Below, piece after piece: positions 50,007 through 58,159 of a DNA stretch of 64,000 bases. Under the pieces are notes generated by a model that worked only from the letters and a program-made list of their open reading frames with translations, had not been told where the DNA came from and did no database searches. A program made the translations under genes and the position numbers. The first letter of the stretch is position 1, and every line of letters begins with the position of its first letter. The DNA comes from an uncultured Bacteroidota bacterium (lineage in GTDB: Bacteria > Bacteroidota > Bacteroidia > Chitinophagales > Chitinophagaceae), in the NCBI GenBank assembly GCA_903905065.1, contig CAIVEW010000100.1, forward strand, positions 1 through 64,000, written 5' to 3'.

Positions 50007-51143
50007 TTACCTCCTCAAAATGATTCTAAACGTCGTCCCTTTCCCGATCTCGCTGTGCTTTACAAATATGGAGCCGTGGTGGTACTTCTCTATTATGCGG
50101 CGGGACAAGGAAAGGCCAAGCCCCCAGCCTCTTTTTTTAGTGGTAAATCCGGGAGTGAACACGTTCTTCACCTGGTAGCTGGGAATACCTTTACCATTGT
50201 CTTGTACATCTACCCACACTTGTTGTTGCGTATTGGTAACGGTAATATCTATCTTACCTGTTCCACCCATTGCATCCAGGGCGTTTCTTATCAGGTTCTC
50301 CATTACCCAGTCAAAAAGCGGACCGCTAATGTTTACCGGAACTTCCTTTTGCTCGCTATACAGGCTTATTATTACCTTGCTCGGCGACCGTCTTTGCATG
50401 TAGGCCACAATGTCCTCCAGGCGGTCTATGAGGTTCTGTTCTTCCAGTTGGGGGGCGCTGCCTACTTTGCTAAACCTGTCGGCCACTAGTTTCAGCCTGT
50501 CCAGGTCTTTCTGCATCTCGGTAACTGCGTCCCGGTTGGCATCACTGTCGCGCAGCAGCTCCAGCCACGCTTCGATGGAGCTAAGCGGGGTTCCCAATTG
50601 ATGTGCTGTTTCTTTGGAAAGGCCCACCCATACCTGGTTTTGCAGACTGCGGTTGGCTACGTTAAGCGCAAACAAAACAACCAAAAGAAAAATAATGATT
50701 ATAGCGAGCTGAACATAGGGAAAGTATCGCAGTTGCGTGAGCAGGTAGGATTCTCCATAATAGACATAGTTCTTGCCGGTGCCATAATCTGCTACAATAG
50801 GCGGATGGCTCTTCTTGAACTCTTCCAACTTTTCCTTTACTACCTCACGCGGGTTAACCGAATGCAGCGTATCTATGTTCCGGGAATCGGCGATCTGGCC
50901 TTTATCATCGAGTATGATGAGCGGTATGGTGGTGTTCTGGGCAATGATATTACTGGCAAACGCGGTTTCCTGGAGGTTGTTCGATTTGATCAGCGTTTTA
51001 AGCGCTCCCCCCAGCTCTTCCACTTTTTTCTTTTCTTCATCGGCCAGTTTACCTGCCAGTTGGCTCGTATAATAGAGCGAGGCTCCCACTATGAACAGCG
51101 CAATAACGGCAAGATATGTTTTCCAATTTAAATACTGACGCAT
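50007..51143 (-). CDS. Membrane sensor histidine kinase (NtrB-like H box)
   Basis: A 378-residue kinase: TM1 (TYLAVIALFIVGASLYY), an extracytoplasmic domain of about 110 residues, and TM2 (LAIIIIFLLVVLFALNV). The H box reads SKETAHQLGTPLSSIEAW, with the rarer HQLGTP variant. ATPase boxes: VMENLIRNALDAMGG, VQDNGKGIPSY, FTPGFTTKKRGWGLGLSLSRR. No response regulator is adjacent; the next gene in the operon is a small membrane protein. Confidence 0.9.
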   Translation of the reverse strand: MRQYLNWKTYLAVIALFIVGASLYYTSQLAGKLADEEKKKVEELGGALKTLIKSNNLQETAFASNIIAQNTTIPLIILDDKGQIADSRNIDTLHSVNPREVVKEKLEEFKKSHPPIVADYGTGKNYVYYGESYLLTQLRYFPYVQLAIIIIFLLVVLFALNVANRSLQNQVWVGLSKETAHQLGTPLSSIEAWLELLRDSDANRDAVTEMQKDLDRLKLVADRFSKVGSAPQLEEQNLIDRLEDIVAYMQRRSPSKVIISLYSEQKEVPVNISGPLFDWVMENLIRNALDAMGGTGKIDITVTNTQQQVWVDVQDNGKGIPSYQVKNVFTPGFTTKKRGWGLGLSLSRRIIEKYHHGSIFVKHSEIGKGTTFRIILRR

Positions 51144-51173
51144 GATATTTCTTCCCCGATAACGAACTTAAGT

Positions 51174-51181
51174 CAAAAATA
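51174..51181 (-). promoter_or_regulatory. -7 promoter box of the histidine kinase gene at 50007 (TATTTTTG)
   Basis: Perfect TAnnTTTG on the minus strand, 30 bases before the ATG at 51143. Its divergent partner for 51235 lies at 51206. Confidence 0.6.
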
Positions 51182-51205
51182 TTATGATTTTGAAGGAATT
51201 ACTAC

Positions 51206-51213
51206 TATTTTTG
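51206..51213 (+). promoter_or_regulatory. -7 promoter box of the small gene at 51235 (TATTTTTG)
   Basis: Perfect TAnnTTTG, 21 bases before the ATG at 51235, 24 bases from the oppositely oriented box of the kinase. Confidence 0.6.
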
Positions 51214-51234
51214 CGCAGGAAATTTTAACAATTC

Positions 51235-51453
51235 ATGGATATCCAACACAACAATCACGGGGCAGATATTGATAACCCACACGATATAGAGCTTAATAAA
51301 CCCTCTAAATCGCGCTTCTTATTTCTTTTATCTTTCTTCGGCTTTTTCATCTTCGCATGGGCGGGTTGCTACAATCTTTATGAGCACAAATACCAGAGGA
51401 ATGATAAAATAACCGCGCCGGATAATACCCTTTACGACCCTAAGTACAAATAA
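51235..51453 (+). CDS. Small membrane protein
   Basis: A 72-residue protein: a polar, His/Asn-rich N-terminus, one membrane helix (FLFLLSFFGFFIFAWAGCYNL) and a polar tail. No family recognised. Co-directional with the glycosyltransferase that starts 24 bases later, so probably one operon. Confidence 0.7.
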   Translation: MDIQHNNHGADIDNPHDIELNKPSKSRFLFLLSFFGFFIFAWAGCYNLYEHKYQRNDKITAPDNTLYDPKYK

Positions 51454-51477
51454 TCTATCAATAGCACAAACCCCGCT

Positions 51478-52527
51478 ATGATCGTATGCCATAAGGATAC
51501 AGCCGTTGTAATATTGAGCTACAACGGAACTAAATGGCATGAGCTTTTTTTGCCAAAGATCGTAGAGCAGGCAACGTCCGGCTACGAAGTGATCGTTGCG
51601 GACAATGCGTCCACAGATGATACGCTGCAATATGTGCAGCAAAATTTCCCCTCCGTTAAGACCCTGCAAATAGCTGTTAACCACGGTTTTGCAAATGGAT
51701 ATTATGAAGCCTTAAAGCAAGTCAAAGCCAAATACTATGTGTTACTTAGCGCAGACTTTGAAGTGACGGACCATTGGTTCCCGCCACTGCACCAGGCTAT
51801 GGAACGCGATGAAATGCTTGCAGCCTGCCAGCCTAAAATACGCTACTACCGTGATCGGGAGCTTTTTGAATATGCCGGCGCCGGCGGTGGGTTTATGGAC
51901 AAGTACGGGTACATGTTTTGTCGCGGACGTATTTTCTTCGACATTGAAAAAGACCATGGGCAATATGAAGACAACATAGAAGTTTTCTGGGCGTCCGGAG
52001 GGTGCATTATGATGCGCGCAGATCTTTACCATAAAATGGGTGGGCTGGATAACGACCTCTACGCCCACATGGAGGAAATTGATCTTTGCTGGCGCCTGAA
52101 GAATGCCGGCTACAAAATAGGCTATGTGGCGAAATCACTGGTATACCATGTAGGTGGTAGCGTCATCAGCTATGGCAGTCCGCAGAAGCTTTATTACAAC
52201 TTCCGGAATAACCTGATACTTTTACTCAAAAATGAAAAAGGGTCCCGGCTGGCCTGGTTGTTCCCGTTGCGGTTCATGCTAGATGGTTTGGCTGGTTTGC
52301 GCCTCTTGTTTACCGGCAATATCAAGCACACTTTCATCATTGTCAAGGCACACTTTCACGTATACCGGGACCTTGGTAAATGGATGAAACGCCGTAAAGA
52401 AAACAAAAAAATGATCACCCGCCGCAACGAGGAAGGCATATATCCGCGCAGTATAGTTTGGGATTATTTTCTGTTGAAAAGAAAAAAATTCACTGACCTG
52501 AACTGGAAGGCGAAATCGCTTGACTAA
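51478..52527 (+). CDS. Glycosyltransferase family 2 protein
   Basis: A 349-residue inverting GT-A enzyme. AVVILSYNGTKW at the start, VIVADNASTDDTL with the first Asp pair, and VLLSADFEVTDHWFPP with the metal-binding stretch. HMEEIDLCWRLKNAGYKIGYV is the rhamnosyltransferase-like C-terminal motif (EDxD-type), and VYHVGGSVI follows. Likely adds a sugar to a surface glycan. A C-terminal helix pair may dock at the membrane. Confidence 0.92.
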   Translation: MIVCHKDTAVVILSYNGTKWHELFLPKIVEQATSGYEVIVADNASTDDTLQYVQQNFPSVKTLQIAVNHGFANGYYEALKQVKAKYYVLLSADFEVTDHWFPPLHQAMERDEMLAACQPKIRYYRDRELFEYAGAGGGFMDKYGYMFCRGRIFFDIEKDHGQYEDNIEVFWASGGCIMMRADLYHKMGGLDNDLYAHMEEIDLCWRLKNAGYKIGYVAKSLVYHVGGSVISYGSPQKLYYNFRNNLILLLKNEKGSRLAWLFPLRFMLDGLAGLRLLFTGNIKHTFIIVKAHFHVYRDLGKWMKRRKENKKMITRRNEEGIYPRSIVWDYFLLKRKKFTDLNWKAKSLD

Positions 52528-52531
52528 ACAC

Positions 52532-52608
52532 TCCAAAAAGCAAATTCGAATCCCAATGCAACCGGGGCCTATAATTTGACTTTTGGAATTTGGATTTTGG
52601 ATTTTTAC
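52532..52608. repeat. Inverted pair of heptamer arrays before doxX
   Basis: Left arm units TCCAAAA (52532), AGCAAAT (52539), TCGAATC (52546). Right arm units ATTTGAC (52574), TTTTGGA (52581), ATTTGGA (52588), TTTTGGA (52595), TTTTTAC (52602), all 7 bases apart. The left arm resembles the reverse complement of the right arm (about 15 of 17 bases over the best stretch), so a large stem-loop is possible between the glycosyltransferase gene and doxX. Confidence 0.7.
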
Positions 52609-52617
52609 CTTCACAAC

Positions 52618-53034
52618 ATGGCTTTGTTCTCACAAGTTGGCAAATACAGCAATTTCGGACTCTTTGTAATGCGAGCCAGTATTGGTGCAATACTGATCAT
52701 GTACGGATTGCCAAAGCTGACCCACCCGGAAAAATGGGCCGGACTTGGCGAGGCAATGGGCAACCTGCATATTCATTTCTGGCCTTCTTTTTGGGGCTTT
52801 ATGTCTGCGCTTACTATGACCGTCGGCGGGCTGTTCTGTATACTTGGATTATGGTTCCGGCTGGTGTGCCTTCTACTCTTATTTAATTTTATTGTTGCCG
52901 CTCTTGTTCACATATACGGCATCGGCAGCCTTAGCGAACGTATAAATGATGCATCACACGCGCTGGAGCTTTGCTTTATCTTCTTCGGATTTTTCTTCGT
53001 AGGTGCCGGCCGGCTTTCTGTGGACAGGAGCTAG
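52618..53034 (+). CDS. DoxX family membrane protein
   Basis: A 138-residue DoxX-like protein with four hydrophobic helices: FGLFVMRASIGAILIMYGLPKL, FWGFMSALTMTVGGLFCILGL, VCLLLLFNFIVAALVHIY and the last helix ALELCFIFFGFFFVGAG. Related proteins are redox-linked membrane factors; the substrate is unknown. ATG 52618 is chosen because the upstream frame is array DNA. Confidence 0.85.
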   Translation: MALFSQVGKYSNFGLFVMRASIGAILIMYGLPKLTHPEKWAGLGEAMGNLHIHFWPSFWGFMSALTMTVGGLFCILGLWFRLVCLLLLFNFIVAALVHIYGIGSLSERINDASHALELCFIFFGFFFVGAGRLSVDRS

Positions 53035-53039
53035 AGAAT

Positions 53040-53130
53040 AGTTTACAGTTTACAGTTTGCAATCAGCAGTGAGGTCTATGCCAATTTTACAAATTGCCAA
53101 CTGTAAACTGTAAACTGCAAATTGCCAACT
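53040..53130. repeat. Inverted heptamer arrays between doxX and mscS genes
   Basis: Left: AGTTTAC at 53040 and 53047, then AGTTTGC at 53054. Right: units of GTAAACT type at 53096 to 53124, exactly 7 apart, with GTAAACT at 53103 and 53110. An 18-base perfect inverted repeat, AGTTTACAGTTTACAGTT (53040-53057) against its complement (53099-53116), could form a hairpin. It fills the 98-base gap between two convergent genes and may end both transcripts. Confidence 0.8.
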
Positions 53131-53132
53131 GT

Positions 53133-54260
53133 CTAACTCGTCCCAACTGGTGTGCCCAGGGTCGCATTGCTGCCGATGATCTCAAACACTTTCATGTTCA
53201 CATCTCTTTTTAACGCCAGCAGTGTATCGCTCGTGGGTAAAGGATGGGGCAATTGGTAGGAAATAACCAATTGGAAAGTTTCTTTGTCAAAGGTCTCAAT
53301 GTTTATCTCCACCGGCTCCTTTACTGGCGGAATGGCCCCGATGGCGGCTTTTAGCTTTTGGATAAGTTGTGCAAGCGTTTCATGAGTGATGCCATACCGA
53401 ATGTTGGCCACCACTTTCATACCACGTGTATCACGAGCAGAAAGGTTGATCAGGTTCTGGCTCACTAAGTTTTGATTGGGGATGACGTATGCCGAACCAT
53501 CTATATTGCGGAGCCTCGTGCTGCGGAAACCAATACGCTCTACAAGCCCCTCAGTATCCCCCACCTTTATTATCTCCCCTGTTTGAAACGGCTTGTCGGA
53601 AAGAATGGTAAACGCTGCGAAAAAATTCTCCACAGTTTCTTTGCCCGCCAGCGCTATGGCCACGCCTCCTATACCCAGCCCGGTGATGAGTGCGGGTATA
53701 TTCACATGAAACACACTGCCCAATATCCAGAACCCGCTAAGAATCCAGGTTATCAGCTTGGTCATTTCCTTTATCAGTGGCAGCAATTGTATCCGCGACT
53801 GGTTCTTTTCCGTCTGCGCGCGGTTCATCCGCAGGTAGTATATAAAATCCACGAACCGGGTGATCACCTTTGTGAAAAACACAATGAACAGGAAGTAGAA
53901 TACATGGTCTACTATATCCCCCAGGCGGATATTTATTTTTGCGTTGCCGCCTATGGAATGATGTATAGCGACCCTGTCCAGCAAGCTGTCTAACTGGTTT
54001 AAAGCTATATAGTAAAGTACAGTCTGCACCAGCCTTTCAATGGGCTTAAACAGCATCTCACGGATAGTGACCTTGTGCTGCAGGTAGCTGAAGCGTGCCG
54101 TGAGGCTGCTGCTGATGCGGGTAAGTAAAGCGGCCACCGGGCCTTTCAGCAACAACGTAGCAGCTATAATGCCTATGCACCACAAATAATTAGAAACCTT
54201 CTCACCCAGGTAAACACGGTCGAAAAAACGCCAATCGATATCTAAAAGCACAGTCCGCAT
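53133..54260 (-). CDS. MscS-type mechanosensitive ion channel
   Basis: A 375-residue channel: a few N-terminal helices, then the MscS pore helix (PALITGLGIGGVAIALAGKETVENFFA) and the cytoplasmic beta domain beginning ILSDKPFQTGEIIKVGDTEGLVERIGFRSTRLRN. Releases solutes under hypo-osmotic stress. Starts 14 bases after dapD, probably co-transcribed. Confidence 0.92.
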   Translation of the reverse strand: MRTVLLDIDWRFFDRVYLGEKVSNYLWCIGIIAATLLLKGPVAALLTRISSSLTARFSYLQHKVTIREMLFKPIERLVQTVLYYIALNQLDSLLDRVAIHHSIGGNAKINIRLGDIVDHVFYFLFIVFFTKVITRFVDFIYYLRMNRAQTEKNQSRIQLLPLIKEMTKLITWILSGFWILGSVFHVNIPALITGLGIGGVAIALAGKETVENFFAAFTILSDKPFQTGEIIKVGDTEGLVERIGFRSTRLRNIDGSAYVIPNQNLVSQNLINLSARDTRGMKVVANIRYGITHETLAQLIQKLKAAIGAIPPVKEPVEINIETFDKETFQLVISYQLPHPLPTSDTLLALKRDVNMKVFEIIGSNATLGTPVGTS

Positions 54261-54274
54261 ATATCGTGGATCAA

Positions 54275-55093
54275 TTAAACAGCTACATTAAATTCTCTCA
54301 AAGCGTCGTTGAGGCTGGTTTTGAGGTCAGTGGATGGTTTTCGGGTGCCGATGATGAGCGCGCAGCTCACCTGGTAATCTCCGGCGGGGAAGTGCTTGGT
54401 GTAACTACCGGGAATAACCACGCTACGTGCCGGTACTCTTCCTTTATACTCAATTGGTTCAACGCCGCTAACGTCTATGATCTTGGTAGATTGCGTCAAT
54501 ACAACGTTTGCACCCAGAACGGCTTCCTTTTCTACAACAACCCCTTCGACCACAATACATCTGGACCCGATAAAACATCCGTCCTCAATTATAACCGGGC
54601 TAGCCTGCAACGGCTCCAGTACACCACCTATCCCTACCCCTCCGCTCAAATGAACACCTTTCCCGATCTGGGCGCAAGAACCTACAGTAGCCCATGTATC
54701 CACCATAGTACCTTCGTCCACATAGGCGCCTATGTTCACATATGATGGCATCAGCACCACATTACGGGCAATGAAAGCTCCGTAACGGGCAACAGCATGA
54801 GGAACGGCACGAACGCCCAGTTCGGCATATCCTTTTTTGAGCAGCATTTTATCGTAAAACTCAAATGGCTCAATGGTCCACGTCTGCATTGGTTGTATGC
54901 CAAAGTAAAGCAGGATCGCTTTTTTCACCCACTCCTGTACTTCCCAGCCACCTGCGGAGGGCATAGCCACGCGGAGCCTGCCTTTATCTACTTCTTCAAT
55001 AACAGATCTTATCGCCGCGATATGAGTTTCATCTTTCAGCAATTCCCGGTTTGCATAAGCCGCTTCTACCTGCTGCTGCCATTGTTGGTTCAT
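54275..55093 (-). CDS. dapD: Tetrahydrodipicolinate N-succinyltransferase
   Basis: A 272-residue left-handed beta-helix enzyme of the succinylase branch of lysine/diaminopimelate synthesis. The N-terminal helical domain (WQQQVEAAYANRELLKDE) is followed by hexapeptide repeats (GVHLSGGVGIGGVLEPLQ, VVVEKEAVLGANVVLTQSTKI). YVNIGAYVDEGTMVDTWATVGSCAQIGKG is a DapD hallmark. Length as expected. Confidence 0.95.
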   Translation of the reverse strand: MNQQWQQQVEAAYANRELLKDETHIAAIRSVIEEVDKGRLRVAMPSAGGWEVQEWVKKAILLYFGIQPMQTWTIEPFEFYDKMLLKKGYAELGVRAVPHAVARYGAFIARNVVLMPSYVNIGAYVDEGTMVDTWATVGSCAQIGKGVHLSGGVGIGGVLEPLQASPVIIEDGCFIGSRCIVVEGVVVEKEAVLGANVVLTQSTKIIDVSGVEPIEYKGRVPARSVVIPGSYTKHFPAGDYQVSCALIIGTRKPSTDLKTSLNDALREFNVAV

Positions 55094-55157
55094 AGGGTAA
55101 AAATAGGAAATCGAGACGTGAAAATCTGAAGTCTTGTAGTAATTAGAAAAACCCGTT

Positions 55158-55165
55158 TATTTTTG
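55158..55165 (+). promoter_or_regulatory. -7 promoter box of gmk (TATTTTTG)
   Basis: Perfect TAnnTTTG, 24 bases before the TTG start at 55190. Confidence 0.65.
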
Positions 55166-55189
55166 CTTTATTCGCAGATAATTTAAGCA

Positions 55190-55759
55190 TTGAGCACCGG
55201 GAAAATAATCATCATCACAGCACCATCGGGATCGGGAAAGACAACATTGGTAAAACATCTGTTGGAAGCTTGCCCTCACCTTGCATTTTCGATCTCTGCC
55301 TGCACACGCAAGCCAAGACCCGGTGAGGTGCATGCTCGCGATTACTATTTCTACGAAGAAGATGAGTTCAAAAAGCTGATAGACGAGGATGCATTTGTGG
55401 AGTGGGAAATGGTCTATACGGGCAAATATTACGGGACGCTGAAATCTGAGATGGAACGTATATGGAGCGCAGGTAAATGCCCGTTGGTGGACATAGACGT
55501 GCAAGGCGCTCTTGCCATAAGAAAAAAATACCCGGATATATCGCTGACCATTTTTATTGAAGCTCCATCCATTGAGGTGCTGCGCGAGCGCCTGAAAACA
55601 CGTGGCACCGAAACGGAGCATAGCCTGGAAGAAAGGGTAAACAAGGCGGTTTTGGAGCTAACGTTCGCCCCGCAGTTCGACCGCATAATCATTAATGAAA
55701 ATCTTGATATAGCGACCCAGGAGTTAAGAAAAGTTGTCGAAAATTTCGCTGGCTGCTAA
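55190..55759 (+). CDS. gmk: Guanylate kinase
   Basis: A 189-residue enzyme that phosphorylates GMP to GDP. P-loop APSGSGKTTLVKHL; GMP-binding region SISACTRKPRPGEVHARDYYF; VDIDVQGALAIRKKYPDISL; lid RLKTRGTETE. The start is TTG at 55190: an in-frame TAA lies at 55184, and the next methionine is deep inside the fold. The promoter position agrees. Confidence 0.96.
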   Translation: MSTGKIIIITAPSGSGKTTLVKHLLEACPHLAFSISACTRKPRPGEVHARDYYFYEEDEFKKLIDEDAFVEWEMVYTGKYYGTLKSEMERIWSAGKCPLVDIDVQGALAIRKKYPDISLTIFIEAPSIEVLRERLKTRGTETEHSLEERVNKAVLELTFAPQFDRIIINENLDIATQELRKVVENFAGC

Positions 55760-55816
55760 TTTTCATCACGCAATTGTTATCTTTCATCCTTTATTCCATT
55801 CAACGCCATAAATAAT

Positions 55817-55824
55817 TATTTTTG
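55817..55824 (+). promoter_or_regulatory. -7 promoter box of the GT-C/TPR gene (TATTTTTG)
   Basis: Perfect TAnnTTTG, 17 bases before the ATG at 55842. Confidence 0.65.
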
Positions 55825-55841
55825 AGCATTATCTTGCAATC

Positions 55842-58157
55842 ATGGCTAAAAAAATAAAAACGCAACCGGCGCAGACAGTTAAACAAGCTCCGTTACCTGT
55901 GGTTGAAACGCCGGCCCCGGCCTACAAGCCGTGGTCGTTTTACGACTTTAAAGTGCAGGCTATTATTGTAGCCCTTTTGGCCTTTGTAATCTATGCAAAC
56001 AGTTTTTCCGATGAATTTGCGCATGACGATGGTATTGTGATCGTGAAGAATGAATATGTATTGGAGGGCTTCGCTGGCATCAAAGACATAATGACCAAGG
56101 ATGCGTATGACAGTTATTACCGCCAGCTAAACACAACGAACCAATTGTCAGGTGGCCGTTACCGCCCGCTGTCCATTGTTACTTTCGCGATCGAGCAACA
56201 ATTTATGGGTGCCGTGCCGCTGGATAAAATAGACAGCACACTGAAACAGAGTATTTCTTATGGTGTCTCCGGTCCGCAGCAGGCGCATTTGATAAAGGCC
56301 ATGCACGTGCGGCATGTGGTCAACGTGCTGCTGTATATGATGTCAGTAGTGATCCTTCTTTATTTTCTGAGATACATCATATTTAAGAATAATCCGCTTA
56401 TGGCTTTTATTGCCGCTGTGTTGTTCACGATGCACCCTATACATACCGAGGTCGTAGCCAATGTAAAAAGCCGTGATGAGATCATGTCACTGCTCTTTAT
56501 GTGCCTGACTTTCATTCTTGCTTTTAAATATGAAGAGGATCGAAAGAAAAACTGGATACTGATTTGCAGTTTAATAAGCTTCCTTTTTGCCTTCCTGTCA
56601 AAGGAATATGCTATCACAATGGCTCTGTTACTACCTCTGGCCTTTTATCTCTTCAAAAATTATTCGATTTCCAGGAGCATAACTGCCACGCTACCCTACC
56701 TTGCAATCATCCCCCTTTATATGGGCTTAAGAGTAAATTCCGCAGCGCCCCCCATCGAGCATCTGGATCTGGATAGCTCAGCAGTTACAATGCTCACCGC
56801 ATTTCCAACGATCGGTGCACTGGCCGGACTGGTTGCAATATTTTTTTATGTCAGAAAGCCAAAGACTGAAGGCACAGACAACTCCGGCCTGATGCGGAAT
56901 ATCCTGATCTTCCTCCCTTATTTCTTTTTCACCGGCCTTTACCTGTTTCAGCGCTATAAGACAGTCCCCCCGCCTGCGGAAAGTTCCGCACAGGAGGTGC
57001 TTAATAATCCCTACCTATTTGCTGACGCAACGCAAAAACTGGCTACGGAAATAGCTACTTCACTCAATTACCTGAAATTGCTTCTGTTTCCCTACCCGCT
57101 ATCCGCTGATTACTCGTACAATACGATACCCTATGTTGATTTCTCCAACCTGAAAGTTTGGCTGTCCATCATTGTACATTTAGGAATGATAGCTGTCGCA
57201 ATAATATTCTTCAAAAGGATCATAGATCTGAAATCAAAACAAACCGCAAACGGCCGTGCGACTGGCATTTCTCCTGAAGACAGTTCTGCTTTAAATACCT
57301 ATTCGATATTCCTTTTCGCCATTGCCTTTTACTTTTTACACTTCCTGCTGGTATGTAATATCGTTTTTGATATCGGCGCCACTATGGGCGAACGTCTTAT
57401 TTACCATTCTTCGGTAGGTTTTGCTATTGCGGTGGCATGGCTGCTGGTAAAAGGAATGGAGCAGATACAGAACAAAACAGCGGCCAAAGCAACACTGGCA
57501 GGGTTTATGACGGTTGTAGGGATATTGTTTGCGATACAGACGATGGCGCGTAACAGGGCTTGGAAAAATGACGCCACCCTTTTCGGCACCGACATTAAGA
57601 CCGTACCGAACAGTGTACTCGTAAATGCCAACGTTGCGGCTTCCTATATTACACTTGCAGATTATCAAAAAACGGATAGTGAACGCGTAAAATATCTTCA
57701 TGACGCCATTGATATACTAAACCACACACTTCACATCCACCGCACCTTTGTAGCCGGCTTCCTCAACAGGGGTATTGCCTGGTACAAGCTAGGAGATGTG
57801 GACAAAGCAAAACCGAACATTGACACCGTGCGATCGCTTTACCCCAATTATCCCACCCTCCCTGGAATGTATAAGCTCATCAGCGACTTCTACCTGAAAA
57901 ACGGGTGGGAAAGCTATGGCAAAAAGGGCATGTATCCTGAGGCCATTGCAGAATACAAAAAAGGCCTGCAGGTGGACTCTACAAATGCTGATATATGGTA
58001 CAATATGGGCGGTGCATATTTCACAAACAAGCAGTACCCCGAAGCGCTGGGCTGTTTCCAGAGAGCACAAAAACTAAGGCCAGACAATCCAAACGCCCAG
58101 CAAGGCGTGAACGCAGCGATGCAGATGCTTGGACAGGGCGGCGCTCAGAAAAAGTGA
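55842..58157 (+). CDS. TMTC-like GT-C glycosyltransferase with C-terminal TPR repeats
   Basis: A 771-residue polytopic membrane protein. The first luminal loop has the GT-C acidic motif (DEFAHDDGIVI), followed by the TMTC-type phrase HPIHTEVVANVKSRDEIM, and about 11-12 helices. The C-terminal 180 residues are TPR units (GMYPEAIAEYKKGLQVDSTNADIWYN; AYFTNKQYPEALGCFQRAQKLRPDNP). Eukaryotic TMTC proteins O-mannosylate proteins; Bacteroidota O-mannosylate exported proteins, so a similar role is possible but unproven. It ends 2 bases from the convergent gene. Confidence 0.82.
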   Translation: MAKKIKTQPAQTVKQAPLPVVETPAPAYKPWSFYDFKVQAIIVALLAFVIYANSFSDEFAHDDGIVIVKNEYVLEGFAGIKDIMTKDAYDSYYRQLNTTNQLSGGRYRPLSIVTFAIEQQFMGAVPLDKIDSTLKQSISYGVSGPQQAHLIKAMHVRHVVNVLLYMMSVVILLYFLRYIIFKNNPLMAFIAAVLFTMHPIHTEVVANVKSRDEIMSLLFMCLTFILAFKYEEDRKKNWILICSLISFLFAFLSKEYAITMALLLPLAFYLFKNYSISRSITATLPYLAIIPLYMGLRVNSAAPPIEHLDLDSSAVTMLTAFPTIGALAGLVAIFFYVRKPKTEGTDNSGLMRNILIFLPYFFFTGLYLFQRYKTVPPPAESSAQEVLNNPYLFADATQKLATEIATSLNYLKLLLFPYPLSADYSYNTIPYVDFSNLKVWLSIIVHLGMIAVAIIFFKRIIDLKSKQTANGRATGISPEDSSALNTYSIFLFAIAFYFLHFLLVCNIVFDIGATMGERLIYHSSVGFAIAVAWLLVKGMEQIQNKTAAKATLAGFMTVVGILFAIQTMARNRAWKNDATLFGTDIKTVPNSVLVNANVAASYITLADYQKTDSERVKYLHDAIDILNHTLHIHRTFVAGFLNRGIAWYKLGDVDKAKPNIDTVRSLYPNYPTLPGMYKLISDFYLKNGWESYGKKGMYPEAIAEYKKGLQVDSTNADIWYNMGGAYFTNKQYPEALGCFQRAQKLRPDNPNAQQGVNAAMQMLGQGGAQKK

Positions 58158-58159
58158 TC

